In this document: positions 1-8,510 of the stretch, piece by piece
Layout: each line of letters begins with the position of its first letter
Position numbering within the stretch: position 1 is the stretch's first letter
DNA from: Belnapia moabensis DSM 16746
GTDB lineage: Bacteria; Pseudomonadota; Alphaproteobacteria; Acetobacterales; Acetobacteraceae
Length of the DNA: 41,935 nt
Direction: 5' to 3'
Assembly: GCF_000745835.1 (NCBI RefSeq)
Contig: NZ_JQKB01000047.1
Location: forward strand, 1-41,935
Program-made: the position numbers and the translations under genes
Notes under the pieces: generated by a model
What the model was told of the DNA's origin: nothing
Databases searched by the model: none
What the model saw: only the letters and a program-made list of their open reading frames with translations

Positions 1-12
1 TGGGGATGGACC

Positions 13-261
13 ATGCCGGCACTGATGATCCGCGAAGACATGCCGCCTGGTGAGTTGCGTCGATTGGCGAAAGCGGAGCGAGATCTGCGGGAGGCGCGAC
101 GCCTGCTGGCGATTGCGGCGGCCCTTGAGGGTCTGAGCCGCGAGGTGGCGGCCCGCATTGCCGGCATGGCCCGGCAGACGCTGCGGGACTGGGTTATCCG
201 CTACAACCGGGGCGGGCTGGCTCTTTCCTTAAGCTTGGCCATTCTGGCTTCTCCCTATTGA
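13..261 (+). pseudogene. IS630-family transposase, N-terminal fragment
   Basis: This encodes the N-terminal helix-turn-helix of an IS630-type transposase. The line reading ELRRLAKAERDLREARRLL, then a hydrophobic helix and GMARQTLRDWVIRYN, is the typical winged/HTH DNA-binding start of this family. Similarity is lost after about residue 70 (near base 225), where the text becomes low-complexity and stops at 259-261. The family usually runs to roughly 340 residues over both parts, with a DDE catalytic domain that is absent here. I read it as a decayed insertion-sequence remnant and not a working gene. Family assignment is from recognised sequence pattern; the exact break point is uncertain. Confidence 0.75.
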
Positions 262-552
262 CCCCAGGCTCAGCCCACAAACCGTAGGTGGGCTGCCGGG
301 CAGGAGCATCATACTGGGCACAAGGGCCTTCACGGGGAAAAGGGAGCCGGTTCAATGCCTTGCCTGCCAAGCAAGGACTTGTGCGGACGTTGGCGGACGC
401 ACACGGATGTCAGCGGAAAGTTGAAAATGGCGGAGGGGGTGCAGCTGTTCACAAACGGCCTCCCGCAGATTTCCGCGCGGCTTCTATGGCGTCTGGAGGG
501 GCTGCGCGAGCCAGAGCGAAAAGTAGCGTAGCCCAGCGAACCAGAGCGCAAC
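262..552. other. Non-coding stretch between IS remnant and tRNA-Ser
   Basis: No convincing gene is seen here. The stretch holds an 8-bp-arm inverted repeat at 271-295 (CAGCCCAC / GTGGGCTG, 9-base loop). Just before the 3' end of the tRNA there are two copies of CCAGAGCG, near 503 and 541. Its position between a transposase fragment and a tRNA 3' end suggests the scar of a former integration, but no integrase or attachment duplication is visible. Confidence 0.5.
271..295. repeat. Inverted repeat / stem-loop
   Basis: CAGCCCAC at 271-278 and GTGGGCTG at 288-295 are perfect 8-base arms around a 9-base loop. The repeat lies directly after the broken transposase. It could be a terminator-like hairpin (no T-run follows) or part of the old element's end. 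Confidence 0.5.
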
Positions 553-643
553 TGGCGGACAGGGTGGGATTCGAACCCACGATACGCTTTTGACGTATAC
601 GCACTTTCCAGGCGCGCGCCTTCGACCGCTCGGCCACCTGTCC
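553..643 (-). tRNA. tRNA-Ser (anticodon GGA)
   Basis: Read on the minus strand this is a complete class-II tRNA of 91 bases. The acceptor stem is GGACAGG paired with CCTGTCC, followed by discriminator G and an encoded CCA at 555-553. The anticodon loop contains GGA, reading UCC/UCU serine codons. A long variable arm (CGTATAC ... GCGTATCG) marks it as tRNA-Ser, and the T-loop GGTTCGAATCCC is canonical. It is the first gene downstream of der on the same strand. Its 3' end faces the insertion-sequence remnant, a usual arrangement for tRNA-associated integration. Confidence 0.96.
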
Positions 644-660
644 GGAGGGCAAGCCTCGAT

Positions 661-679
661 CCGGTCCTGACCGGACCGG
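661..679. repeat. Stem-loop between der and tRNA-Ser
   Basis: CCGGTCC (661-667) and GGACCGG (673-679) form a perfect 7-bp stem with a 5-base loop, 96 bases beyond the der stop codon. No T-run follows on the minus strand, so a factor-independent terminator is not certain. It may mark the end of the der transcript. Confidence 0.4.
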
Positions 680-774
680 CGTCGCTTGCCCAACTCAGCA
701 AGATCCCTAGATTAGGTCACGAACCCGCTCCAGGGCGGCGGACCATAATCAGGCGGCCGGCGCGGGGCAAGCGG

Positions 775-2115
775 CTACGTGTCGCTTTCCGCATATGGGT
801 TGGTCGTGCCGCGGAGCTGCAACCGGATGGGCACGCCAGGCATGGCGAAGGCCTCGCGGAAGCCATTCACCAGGTAGCGGCGGTAGTCCTCGGGCAGTTG
901 CTCGGCACGGGTGCCGAAGACCACAACGGTCGGCGGCCGGGCCTTCGGCATCGTGGCGTAGCGTAGCTTGATCCGCCGCCCCTCGGAGAGCGGCGGCGGG
1001 TGGCGGGTCAGCATCGCCTCGAACCAGCGGTTCAGCTCGCCGGTCGGGATGCGGCGGTTCCAATGGCCATAGGCCTCGCGCACCGCCGGCATCAGCTTCT
1101 CGACCCCGCGGCCGGTCTGGGCCGAGAGCGGCACCACGGTGATGCCGCGCATCTGGGCGAGGCTCGCCGTCAGCACATCCTCGATGCGGCGGCGGGCGGC
1201 GGCGCGGTCCTCCACCGCATCCCACTTGTTCAGCGCGATGACCACGGCCCGCCCCTCGCGCTCGGCCAGGCGGGCGAGGCGCAGCTCCTGCTCCTCCATC
1301 CCCAGCAGGGCGTCAATGACGAGGATGGCGACCTCGCATTCCTTCAACGCGGCGATGGAGGCGGCGGCCGACATTTTTTCCAGCGCCTGCTCGATGCGGG
1401 CCTTCTTGCGGAGGCCGGCGGTATCGACGAGGCGGACGAGGGCGCCGGTCTCGTCCCGCCATTCGACGGCGACGGAATCGCGGGTCAGCCCGGGCTCCGG
1501 CCCAGTGATCATCCGCTCCTGGCCGAGCAGGGCGTTCAGCAGGGTCGATTTCCCGGCATTGGGGCGGCCGATGATGGCGAGGCGGAGGGGGCGGTCCGGA
1601 TCCTCCTTCTCCTCGGCTTCGGCGGGGAGGTGCTCGCGGATGGCGTCGTGCAGCTCGCCCATGCCGTCGCCATGCTCGGCGGAGATCGCCACCGGGTCGC
1701 CGAGGCCGAGCTCATAGGCCTCGAAGGCGGCCTGGCCGCCGAAGCGGCCCTCCGTCTTGTTCGCCACCAGAATGACCGGCACCGATTGGCGGCGCAGCCA
1801 AGTGGCGAAAGCGCGGTCGGCCGGGGTCAGACCGGTCCGCGCGTCCATGACGAAGAGGGCGAGGTCCGCCTCGCGCAGCGCTGCCTCGGAGCTGGCGCGC
1901 ATACGGCCCTGGATGGTCTCGGGCGCCGCCTCCTCGAGGCCGGCGGTGTCCAGCAGGCGGACATCGCGGCCGGCGATGCGGGCCTCGGCCTCCTTGCGGT
2001 CGCGGGTGACGCCTGGGGTGTCATCCACGATGGCGATCTTCCGGCCGACCAGCCGGTTGAAGAGGCTCGACTTGCCGACATTCGGGCGGCCGAGGATGAC
2101 GATGGTGGGGAGCAT
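775..2115 (-). CDS. der: Ribosome-associated GTPase Der (EngA)
   Basis: The product is the tandem-domain GTPase that binds the 50S subunit and is needed for its assembly. The 446-residue length is normal for Der. Two G domains are visible. The first has P-loop GRPNVGKS at 9-16, DTPG, DTAG at 56-59 and NKTE at 119-122. The second has GRPNAGKS at 183-190, a second DTAG and NKWD. A C-terminal KH-like domain ends in the conserved GVPIRLQLRG stretch. The start ATG at 2115-2113 is preceded by AGGAG at a good distance. It is the last gene of a TPR / bamB-like / der operon, 38 bases after the bamB-like stop. No anomalies are seen. Confidence 0.97.
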   Translation of the reverse strand: MLPTIVILGRPNVGKSSLFNRLVGRKIAIVDDTPGVTRDRKEAEARIAGRDVRLLDTAGLEEAAPETIQGRMRASSEAALREADLALFVMDARTGLTPADRAFATWLRRQSVPVILVANKTEGRFGGQAAFEAYELGLGDPVAISAEHGDGMGELHDAIREHLPAEAEEKEDPDRPLRLAIIGRPNAGKSTLLNALLGQERMITGPEPGLTRDSVAVEWRDETGALVRLVDTAGLRKKARIEQALEKMSAAASIAALKECEVAILVIDALLGMEEQELRLARLAEREGRAVVIALNKWDAVEDRAAARRRIEDVLTASLAQMRGITVVPLSAQTGRGVEKLMPAVREAYGHWNRRIPTGELNRWFEAMLTRHPPPLSEGRRIKLRYATMPKARPPTVVVFGTRAEQLPEDYRRYLVNGFREAFAMPGVPIRLQLRGTTNPYAESDT

Positions 2116-2153
2116 GGCTGCTCCTAACGCATCGGGCGCCGAATGTCCCCCTC

Positions 2154-3497
2154 TCAGGCGCCCTGGAGCGCCGCCACCACCGCATCTTCCGTCAGGACAT
2201 ACATGACGCCGCCGGCGATGGCCGGGGGCAGCATGACGCCGTCCGGCAGGCGAACCCGGCCGGCGATCTCGCCGTTCGACGGATCGACCTCCACCAGCTG
2301 CGCATTGCTGCCGGCGACCAGCAGCCGTCCGCCGGCAAGTACCGGGGCGGCCCATTGGATGGGGTCCCGCCGCCGCCTCTCGTCCTTAAAGCGTTGCAGG
2401 CTGGTGATCCAGCGCACCCGCCCGTCGTCGCGGCCGAGGCAGGCGATTTCGGCCCCCGTCGTCAGCAGGAACACCCAGTCGCCCGCTATCCAGGGCGTCT
2501 CCGCCGCCGCCACGTCCCGCTCCCAAAGCCGCCGGCCGGAGCGCAGGTCGAGGGCGATGGTGATGCCGCCGAGGCCGCTGGCGAAGACCCGGGCGCGGTC
2601 GATCACCGGCAGGGCGGTGATGGCGGCGATGTCGGCCAGGCCGCCGCCATTGGCCGAGCTCAGCGTCTCGCTCCATTGCGCGCGGCCGTCGCTCGCCCGG
2701 ATCGCCGCCAGCTCGCCGGAGCCGAAGCCGGCGACAACCGTCTCGCCCTCCACCGCTGCGGCCGGCAGGCCGAGCGCCATGGTGACGGTCGGCTGGCCGC
2801 GATAGGTCCAGAGTGTCTTCCCGTCCTCGACCGAGAGGGCGAGCAGGTGGTTCTCGGTGGTCGTCACATAGGCGCGGCCATTGGCCACGGTCAGCGCCCC
2901 GCGCGCCGGGGCGGGCAGGTCGACCCGCCAGCGCGGCTTGCCGTCGTTCGGGTCGAGCGCCATCGCCTCGGCCATGCCGGTGGCGAGGTAGAGCGTGCCG
3001 TTGTCGAAGGCGAGGGCGGTGCCGAGCGCGCCGTCGCGGTCCTTCTCCGGCCGGGTGTCGAAGGACCAGCGGCGGCGGCCGTCGAGCGCCGTCAGCGCCG
3101 TCACCGTCCCCAGCGCATCGGCCGCATAGACCGCGCCGCCGGCGACGATGGGCGGCGCCAGCAGCCGGCGGCGATAGGCGGTGCCGGTGCCGATGCCGGT
3201 CCGCCAGGCCTCGCCGAGGCGGAGGCCGAGAGCGGGGTGGCCCGGCGCATGGCCGATGGTGCCGCCGGCCTGGGGCCAGTCGGCATTCAGCATCGGCGGT
3301 GGCAGGGTGATGGCGGCTTGCGCGCCCTCGTCGATGTTCAGCGGGCGCTCGACGGCCAGCACCGGACGGCGCTCGCCGCGCAGCGGCACCTTCCGCTCGC
3401 CGAAGATGCCGTCGAAGGTGTCGGTGATCGACTCGCAGCCGGCCAGCAGGCCCACGCCGCCCAGCAGGGCGGCGCGTCGGGTGAAGGTGTTCCGCAT
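2154..3497 (-). CDS. bamB: BamB-like PQQ-repeat (beta-propeller) lipoprotein
   Basis: The 447-residue protein begins MRNTFTRRAALLGGVGLLAGC, a twin-arginine-like, lipobox-containing signal peptide with Cys21 as the lipidation site. The rest is a chain of PQQ-type beta-propeller repeats (GAVYAADALGTVTALTALDG, GTLYLATGMAEAMALDPNDG, GRAYVTTTENHLLALSVEDG and others). This is the build of BamB, the outer-membrane-protein assembly scaffold that binds BamA in the periplasm. The context TPR protein / BamB / Der is the usual order in proteobacteria. The ATG shares one base with the upstream TGA (TGATG), implying translational coupling. A generic PQQ-repeat lipoprotein is the only real alternative. Confidence 0.88.
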   Translation of the reverse strand: MRNTFTRRAALLGGVGLLAGCESITDTFDGIFGERKVPLRGERRPVLAVERPLNIDEGAQAAITLPPPMLNADWPQAGGTIGHAPGHPALGLRLGEAWRTGIGTGTAYRRRLLAPPIVAGGAVYAADALGTVTALTALDGRRRWSFDTRPEKDRDGALGTALAFDNGTLYLATGMAEAMALDPNDGKPRWRVDLPAPARGALTVANGRAYVTTTENHLLALSVEDGKTLWTYRGQPTVTMALGLPAAAVEGETVVAGFGSGELAAIRASDGRAQWSETLSSANGGGLADIAAITALPVIDRARVFASGLGGITIALDLRSGRRLWERDVAAAETPWIAGDWVFLLTTGAEIACLGRDDGRVRWITSLQRFKDERRRRDPIQWAAPVLAGGRLLVAGSNAQLVEVDPSNGEIAGRVRLPDGVMLPPAIAGGVMYVLTEDAVVAALQGA

Positions 3498-4174
3498 CAG
3501 CCGCCGATCTCCGCGAGCACCTTGCGGGCCCGGTCGCGCACCCCCTGAGGGGCGGCCGGGTTGGTGGTCAGGCCGGTGAGCAATTGCTTCGCCTCCTCCG
3601 TCGCGCCGCGCTTCATGGCGGCCAGGGCCCGGATTTCCTGCACCGAGGCGCCCCAGGGGCCGGTGGCCAGGGGGGCGAGGCGGCTCTCGATCGCGGCCGG
3701 GTCGCCGCCATCGAGCGAATGCAGGCCCCACATGACCGTACCGAGGTCACGGTAGATCTGGTCGATCGCGCCGTCGCGGGCGACTTCTTCCCAAAGGGCG
3801 AGGGCCCCGGCGCGGTCGCCGGCCTCGGCCCTCAGCGCCGCGGCGCGGAGGCGGGCGAGCCCGCGATAGCCGGGCGGCGCCTCGGCGGCCATGGCGGCGA
3901 AGCGGTCGGCCGCAGCCTTGCCATCGGCGCCGGGCTCGGCGGCGGATTTGTTGACGGCCATGTAGACCTCGGCGGTCTGCGCGGCCTGGCGGGCCTGCCA
4001 CCAGCGCCAGCCCTGCCACCCACCGACGCAGGCGACGGCCAGCAGCATCAACCCGGCCAGCAGCCCGCCATAGCGGGCCATCAGCCGCTTCATGCGCTCG
4101 GCGCGGAGGTCTTCCTCCACCTCGTCGAAGATGTCGGCCACGCGGTCCCTTCCCCGGAACAAGGGGCGGTGCAT
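3497..4174 (-). CDS. TPR-repeat membrane-anchored protein (YfgM/TPR_21-like)
   Basis: This 225-residue protein opens with an acidic cytosolic segment (VADIFDEVEEDLRAERMKRLM). One transmembrane helix follows at about 42-60 (GLLAGLMLLAVACVGGWQGW), then a periplasmic part made of helical repeats with TPR character. The layout matches the YfgM-like family (TPR_21), an ancillary factor at the Sec translocon and periplasmic chaperone network. It lies immediately upstream of the bamB-like gene and overlaps it by one base. The chosen ATG (4174) precedes the conserved DIFDEVEED region; longer forms read into low-complexity sequence. The family call rests on architecture and context. Confidence 0.85.
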   Translation of the reverse strand: MHRPLFRGRDRVADIFDEVEEDLRAERMKRLMARYGGLLAGLMLLAVACVGGWQGWRWWQARQAAQTAEVYMAVNKSAAEPGADGKAAADRFAAMAAEAPPGYRGLARLRAAALRAEAGDRAGALALWEEVARDGAIDQIYRDLGTVMWGLHSLDGGDPAAIESRLAPLATGPWGASVQEIRALAAMKRGATEEAKQLLTGLTTNPAAPQGVRDRARKVLAEIGG

Positions 4175-4224
4175 AGCAGCCTGTTGGCAGGGCGTTAAGT
4201 CCGCTGCGCATAGGCTGCCGGGCG

Positions 4225-4578
4225 ATGCGATGGATGCTCCCCTTCTTCCTGATCCTGCTGGCGGGCTGCGAGTCGCTGACCATGGGCGCGGCCGTGACCG
4301 CGGGCTCGGTCGCCGTGATCGGGCGGTCGCCGGTGGATGCGGTGGTCTCGGCGGCGACGGGGCGGGATTGCTCCGTGGTGCGGCTGGACCGGGGGCAGGA
4401 CTACTGCAAAGCGGCGGAGGCACCGCCGGCGCCGCCGCCCTATTGCACGCGGAGCCTCGGCCGCGTCGATTGCTGGACGGCACCGGTACCGGGCCGGCGA
4501 GGCGTGGCAGACGGGCCGGCGACCCTCAACTTGGCGCAGGAGGCCAACCGGACGCGGCGCTGGCCGGGACTCTGGTAG
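4225..4578 (+). CDS. Small conserved-looking lipoprotein of unknown function
   Basis: This encodes 117 residues starting MRWMLPFFLILLAGC, a clear lipoprotein signal with lipobox LAGC and Cys15 as the modified residue. The mature part has a short hydrophobic AAVTAGSVAVIG stretch. It then has four more cysteines (RDCSVV, DYCKAA, PYCTRS, VDCWTA) spaced as if two disulfides could form, and a proline-rich linker. I do not recognise a named domain. It is divergent from the TPR gene (50 bases apart) and convergent with kup (13 bases between stops). No strong ribosome-binding site is seen. The coding call rests on the well-formed signal and the cysteine pattern. Confidence 0.75.
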   Translation: MRWMLPFFLILLAGCESLTMGAAVTAGSVAVIGRSPVDAVVSAATGRDCSVVRLDRGQDYCKAAEAPPAPPPYCTRSLGRVDCWTAPVPGRRGVADGPATLNLAQEANRTRRWPGLW

Positions 4579-4591
4579 GCTGCGCGCTGGA

Positions 4592-6478
4592 TCAGATCGC
4601 CACCCGCACCCCGAGCTCCACCACCCGGTCGGAGGGGATGCGGAAGAACTCCGTCGCCGGCACCGCATTGCGAGACATGAAGGTGTAGAGCCACTGTCGC
4701 CAGCGCGACATCTTCGGCACCACCGCCTGCACCAGCGTCTCCCGCCCGAGAAAGTAGCTGGACTGCATCGGGTCGAAGGCGACGCCCTCCTCGCGCAGGC
4801 TTTCCAGCTCGCGCGGGATGTGCGGGCTCTCCTGGAAGCCGTAGCGCAGGATCACCCGGTGGATGCCGGCGGCGAGCTCCTGCACCTCCCGCCGCCGCTC
4901 AGGCCCGACTTGCGGCACGTCCTCGTTCGTCACGGTGACGAAGAGCACCCGCTCATGCAGCACCTTGTTGTGCTTCAGGTTGTGCAGCAGCGCGCCAGGA
5001 ACGTAGTCCGCCTGGCCCGTCATGAAGACGGCGATGCCGGGTACGCGGATGGTCCGGCTTTGCGGCAATCGGGCGAGGAAGCTCTTCAGCGGCAGGCTGT
5101 CCTGGCGGAAGCGGGCGAAGAGCAGCTGCCGGCCACGATACCAGGTGTTCATCAGCAGCATCAGCATGGCGCCGAGCACCAGCGGCACATAGCCGCCATC
5201 CGGAATCTTCAGCACGTTGGAGATGAAGAAGACCAGGTCGAGCGCCAGCAGCGGCCCGAAGACCGCAGTGACCAGGGCGATCGACCAGCCAAACTGCCGG
5301 TGGAAAACCAGCACGGCGAGGCCGGAGGTGCAGACGAAGGTGCCCGTCACCGCGATGCCATAGGCCGCCGCCAGGCTATCCGAACTCTTGAAGGCCAGCA
5401 CCAGGATCAGCACACCGGCCAGCAGGGCGAAATTCACCTGCGGCAGGTAGATCTGCCCCTCCTCCGTCTCGCTCGTGTGCCGCACCTCGAGCCGCGGGCA
5501 GAAGCCGAGCTGGACGCATTGCCGAGCGATGGAATATGCACCGGAGATCATCGCCTGGCTGGCGATGATGGTCGCCATCGTCGCCAGGATCACCAGCGGC
5601 AGGCGCAGCCATTCCGGCGCCAGCAGGAAGAAGGGATTCTCCAGCGCCGCCGGCTCCGAGAGCAGCAGCGCTCCCTGGCCGAAGTAGTTGAGCGACAGGC
5701 AGGGCAGCACGAAGACCAGCCAGACCAGCTTGATCGGCCGTTTGCCGAAATGCCCCATATCCGCATAGAGCGCCTCCGCCCCCGTCACCGCCAGCACCAC
5801 GCTGCCCATGGCGATGAAGGCCGCCAGCCGGTAGACGGCGCAGAAATGGATGGCATAGGTCGGCGAGAGGGCGACGAGCACCTCCGGCTCCCGCACGACT
5901 TCGATCAGCCCGAGCACCCCGATCGTGCCGAACCAGAGCGCGCAGACCGGCCCGAAGATCGCTCCCATGCTCCCCGTGCCGCGGTACTGGACGAGGAAGA
6001 GCGCGATCAGGATGACGATGGAAAGTGGGATCACCACGCCGTCGAAGCTGTCGGAGACGACCTTCAGCCCCTCCACCGCCGAAAGCACGGAGATGGCCGG
6101 GGTGATGATGCCGTCGCCGAAGAAGAGGCAGGCACCCGCCATGCCGACCAGCGCCACCCACCAGCGCCCGCGCTCCGTCCGGGCGCTGCGCTGGGCGAGG
6201 GCCATCAGCGCCAGGATGCCGCCTTCGCCCTTGTTGTCGGCCTGGAGAACGAAGACGACGTATTTCACCGTGACGGTGAGGATGAGCGACCAGAAGATCA
6301 GGCTGAGCAGCCCGAGCACCTCCCACCGCTCCACCCCATCGGCGGCGAAATGCAGGACGGAGGCTTTCAGCGCATAGAGCGGGCTGGTGCCGATATCGCC
6401 ATAGACGACGCCGAGCACGCCCAGGATCATGGCGGGGGTCAGGGCGCGCCGTTGGCCGGCCTCGGAGGGAGCGTGCAA
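4592..6478 (-). CDS. kup: Kup-family low-affinity potassium transporter
   Basis: This is a 628-residue potassium uptake permease of the KUP/HAK/KT family, which imports K+ with protons across the inner membrane. The signature [17 protein letters not shown] is at the first membrane helix. About twelve hydrophobic segments follow, then a cytosolic C-terminal domain of about 160 residues (ending near GVRVAI) as in full-length Kup. The start is uncertain: a TTG at 6478-6476 gives the normal N-terminal length but lacks a clear ribosome-binding site. The next in-frame ATG is at 6430, only seven residues before the signature. It lies 99 bases downstream of aapP on the same strand and is probably its own unit. 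Confidence 0.93.
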   Translation of the reverse strand: MHAPSEAGQRRALTPAMILGVLGVVYGDIGTSPLYALKASVLHFAADGVERWEVLGLLSLIFWSLILTVTVKYVVFVLQADNKGEGGILALMALAQRSARTERGRWWVALVGMAGACLFFGDGIITPAISVLSAVEGLKVVSDSFDGVVIPLSIVILIALFLVQYRGTGSMGAIFGPVCALWFGTIGVLGLIEVVREPEVLVALSPTYAIHFCAVYRLAAFIAMGSVVLAVTGAEALYADMGHFGKRPIKLVWLVFVLPCLSLNYFGQGALLLSEPAALENPFFLLAPEWLRLPLVILATMATIIASQAMISGAYSIARQCVQLGFCPRLEVRHTSETEEGQIYLPQVNFALLAGVLILVLAFKSSDSLAAAYGIAVTGTFVCTSGLAVLVFHRQFGWSIALVTAVFGPLLALDLVFFISNVLKIPDGGYVPLVLGAMLMLLMNTWYRGRQLLFARFRQDSLPLKSFLARLPQSRTIRVPGIAVFMTGQADYVPGALLHNLKHNKVLHERVLFVTVTNEDVPQVGPERRREVQELAAGIHRVILRYGFQESPHIPRELESLREEGVAFDPMQSSYFLGRETLVQAVVPKMSRWRQWLYTFMSRNAVPATEFFRIPSDRVVELGVRVAI

Positions 6479-6540
6479 GGATTGGGGCCCGGGGGTTCAG
6501 GGGGGCGTAACGCATAGGCCCGGTCCCGGTTGGCATGCAA

Positions 6541-6569
6541 GGGCCGGCCCCGGAGCAGGTGGCCGGCCC
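6541..6569. repeat. Stem-loop between aapP and kup
   Basis: GGGCCGGCC at 6541-6549 and GGCCGGCCC at 6561-6569 are perfect 9-bp arms around an 11-base loop, just past the aapP stop. No U-run follows on the minus strand. This is a plausible end of the aap transcript, though not a textbook intrinsic terminator. Confidence 0.4.
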
Positions 6570-6577
6570 GCCGGGGC

Positions 6578-7363
6578 TCAGTGCCCGCGGAGGATCTGGC
6601 TGAGGAAGGTCTTCAGCCGCTCGGTCTGCGGGTTCTCGAACAGGTGGTTCGGCGCGCCCATCTCGACGATCTCGCCGCGGTCCATGAACACCACCCGGTC
6701 CGCCACCTGCCGGGCGAAGCCCATCTCATGGGTGACGCAGATCATGGTCATGCCCGTCTCGGCAAGGCTGACCATGGTGTCGAGCACCTCCTTGATCATC
6801 TCCGGGTCGAGCGCCGAGGTCGGCTCGTCGAACAGCATGATCTTCGGCTTCATGCAGAGGGCGCGGGCGATGGCGACGCGCTGCTGCTGCCCACCCGAGA
6901 GCTGGCCCGGGTACTTCTTCGCCTGCTCCGGGATGCGCACCCGGGTCAGGTACTCCATCGCCAGCTCCTCCGCCTCCTTCTTCGGCATCCGGCGGACCCA
7001 GATCGGCGCCAGGGTGCAGTTCTCGAGGATGGTGAGGTGGGGGAAGAGGTTGAAGCTCTGGAAGACCATGCCGACCTCGCGGCGGATGTCGTCCAGCGCC
7101 TTCAGGTCGTCGGACAGCTCGATCCCGTTGACCAGGATCTTGCCCTCCTGATGCGTCTCGAGGCGGTTGATGCAGCGGATCATGGTGGACTTGCCGGAGC
7201 CCGAGGGCCCGCAGACCACCACCCGCTCGCCGAGCGCGACGTTGAGGGACACGTCGCGCAGGACATGCAGCGCGCCGAACCACTTGTTGACCTTGTCGAG
7301 CATGATGGCCGGCGGCGCATCCACCCGCGCGGCCGAGGCGATGTGGTCCAGGGTCTCGCTCAT
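6578..7363 (-). CDS. aapP: General L-amino-acid ABC transporter ATP-binding protein AapP
   Basis: The 261-residue protein is an ATPase of the polar amino-acid uptake class (GlnQ/HisP type). It has Walker A GPSGSGKS at 52-59, Q-loop [10 protein letters not shown], signature LSGGQQQR at 155-162, Walker B LFDEP at 177-181 and the switch His in CVTHEMGFA. It powers import by AapQM. It is the last gene of aapJQMP, starting 13 bases after the aapM stop with a strong GAGGGGAA ribosome-binding site. In Rhizobium the homologous Aap system carries a broad range of L-amino acids. The gene symbol is assigned from operon structure plus sequence. Confidence 0.93.
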   Translation of the reverse strand: MSETLDHIASAARVDAPPAIMLDKVNKWFGALHVLRDVSLNVALGERVVVCGPSGSGKSTMIRCINRLETHQEGKILVNGIELSDDLKALDDIRREVGMVFQSFNLFPHLTILENCTLAPIWVRRMPKKEAEELAMEYLTRVRIPEQAKKYPGQLSGGQQQRVAIARALCMKPKIMLFDEPTSALDPEMIKEVLDTMVSLAETGMTMICVTHEMGFARQVADRVVFMDRGEIVEMGAPNHLFENPQTERLKTFLSQILRGH

Positions 7364-7376
7364 CGTTTGGTTCCCC

Positions 7377-8507
7377 TCAGCGTGCGCGGTGGCGGTTGAG
7401 CTCCGCCTCCAGGCCCTGGCTGTACTTGCTCATGGCGAAGCAGAAGATGAAGTAGATGGCGCCGACGGTCAGGTAGACCTCGATGCCGAAGCCCTGCCAG
7501 GCCGGCTCGATGATCGCTGTCTTGCCCGCGGTCAGCAGGTCGAAGATGCCGATGATGAGGACGAGGCTGGTGTCCTTGAAGAAGCCGATGAAGGTGTTCA
7601 CCAGCGGCGGGATCACCAGGCGCAGCGCCTGCGGCAGGATGATGAAGCCGGTCTTCTGCCAATAGGAGAGGCCGAGCGCGTCCGCCGCCTCGTACTGCCC
7701 TTTGGAGAGGGATTGCAGCCCGCCGCGCACCACCTCGGCCAGGTAGGCGCCGGCGAAGAGGATGATGGCGATCTGCGCCCGCAGCAGCTTGTCGATGTTC
7801 ATCCCCTCGGGGAGGAAGAGCGGGAACATCACGCTGGCCATGAAGAGCAGGCTGATGAGGGGCACGCCGCGGATCAGCTCGACATAGATCACGCAGAGCG
7901 CCTTGATCGCCGGCAGTTTCGACCGCCGTCCGAGCGCCACGAGGATGGCGAGCGGGAAGGCAAGGGCAAGGCCGAAGGTCGCCAGGATCAGGGTGATGAC
8001 GAGCCCGCCCCAGCGCTCCTGCGGCACATAGGTGAGGCCGAGCACGCCGCCCCACATCAGCACGCCGATCAGCGTCAGCACGCCGACCCAGATCAGCGCC
8101 AGCTCCTTCCGCCAGAAGCGTCGCATGGCGGAGACGATGTAGAGGCCGACAAAGAGCGCGATGCAGAGCGCCGGGCGCCAGTGCTCCTCATAGGGGTAGG
8201 TGCCGAAGAGGATGAAGCGGTGCTTCTCCGTGATCACCGCCCAGCAGGCGCCGGTGCCGCGCAGGTCGCGGCAGGCCTGGGTCTGGTTGTTCGGCACCGA
8301 CCAGACCGCGTTGATGAAGGCCCAGTCGACGAAGCCGATCGCCCAGCGGACGATCAGATAGGCCAGCAGCAGGGTGACGGCGGTCGAAAGCCAGCCGGAG
8401 AAGAGGTTGGCCCGCATCCAGCCGACGAAGCCGACTTGGGAGATCGGCGCGCTGCGCGGCGCCGCCTCGGCGACCTTGGCGCTGGCGTTGAGGGTGATGT
8501 CGCTCAT
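7377..8507 (-). CDS. aapM: General L-amino-acid ABC transporter permease AapM
   Basis: This is a 376-residue inner-membrane permease of the HisM/GlnP type. It has an unusually long N-terminal half (extra membrane helices and a periplasmic stretch with two cysteines, [11 protein letters not shown]). The conserved EAA loop is [23 protein letters not shown], followed by [20 protein letters not shown], diagnostic for the polar amino-acid family. It pairs with AapQ as a heterodimeric channel. Its ATG lies 3 bases after the aapQ stop, and GGAG at the end of aapQ serves as ribosome-binding site. The large size matches AapM compared with ordinary permeases of about 220 residues. Confidence 0.93.
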   Translation of the reverse strand: MSDITLNASAKVAEAAPRSAPISQVGFVGWMRANLFSGWLSTAVTLLLAYLIVRWAIGFVDWAFINAVWSVPNNQTQACRDLRGTGACWAVITEKHRFILFGTYPYEEHWRPALCIALFVGLYIVSAMRRFWRKELALIWVGVLTLIGVLMWGGVLGLTYVPQERWGGLVITLILATFGLALAFPLAILVALGRRSKLPAIKALCVIYVELIRGVPLISLLFMASVMFPLFLPEGMNIDKLLRAQIAIILFAGAYLAEVVRGGLQSLSKGQYEAADALGLSYWQKTGFIILPQALRLVIPPLVNTFIGFFKDTSLVLIIGIFDLLTAGKTAIIEPAWQGFGIEVYLTVGAIYFIFCFAMSKYSQGLEAELNRHRAR

Positions 8508-8510
8508 GGC

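Noticed and set aside
1000-2127. Long open frame opposite der
   Set aside because: It is a mirror of the der codons in a high-GC genome; no start signal, no recognised motif, and der is beyond doubt.
4337-6517. 726-residue open frame opposite kup
   Set aside because: The translation is His/Gln/Arg/Asp-rich shadow text with no domain, produced by GC-rich third positions of kup.
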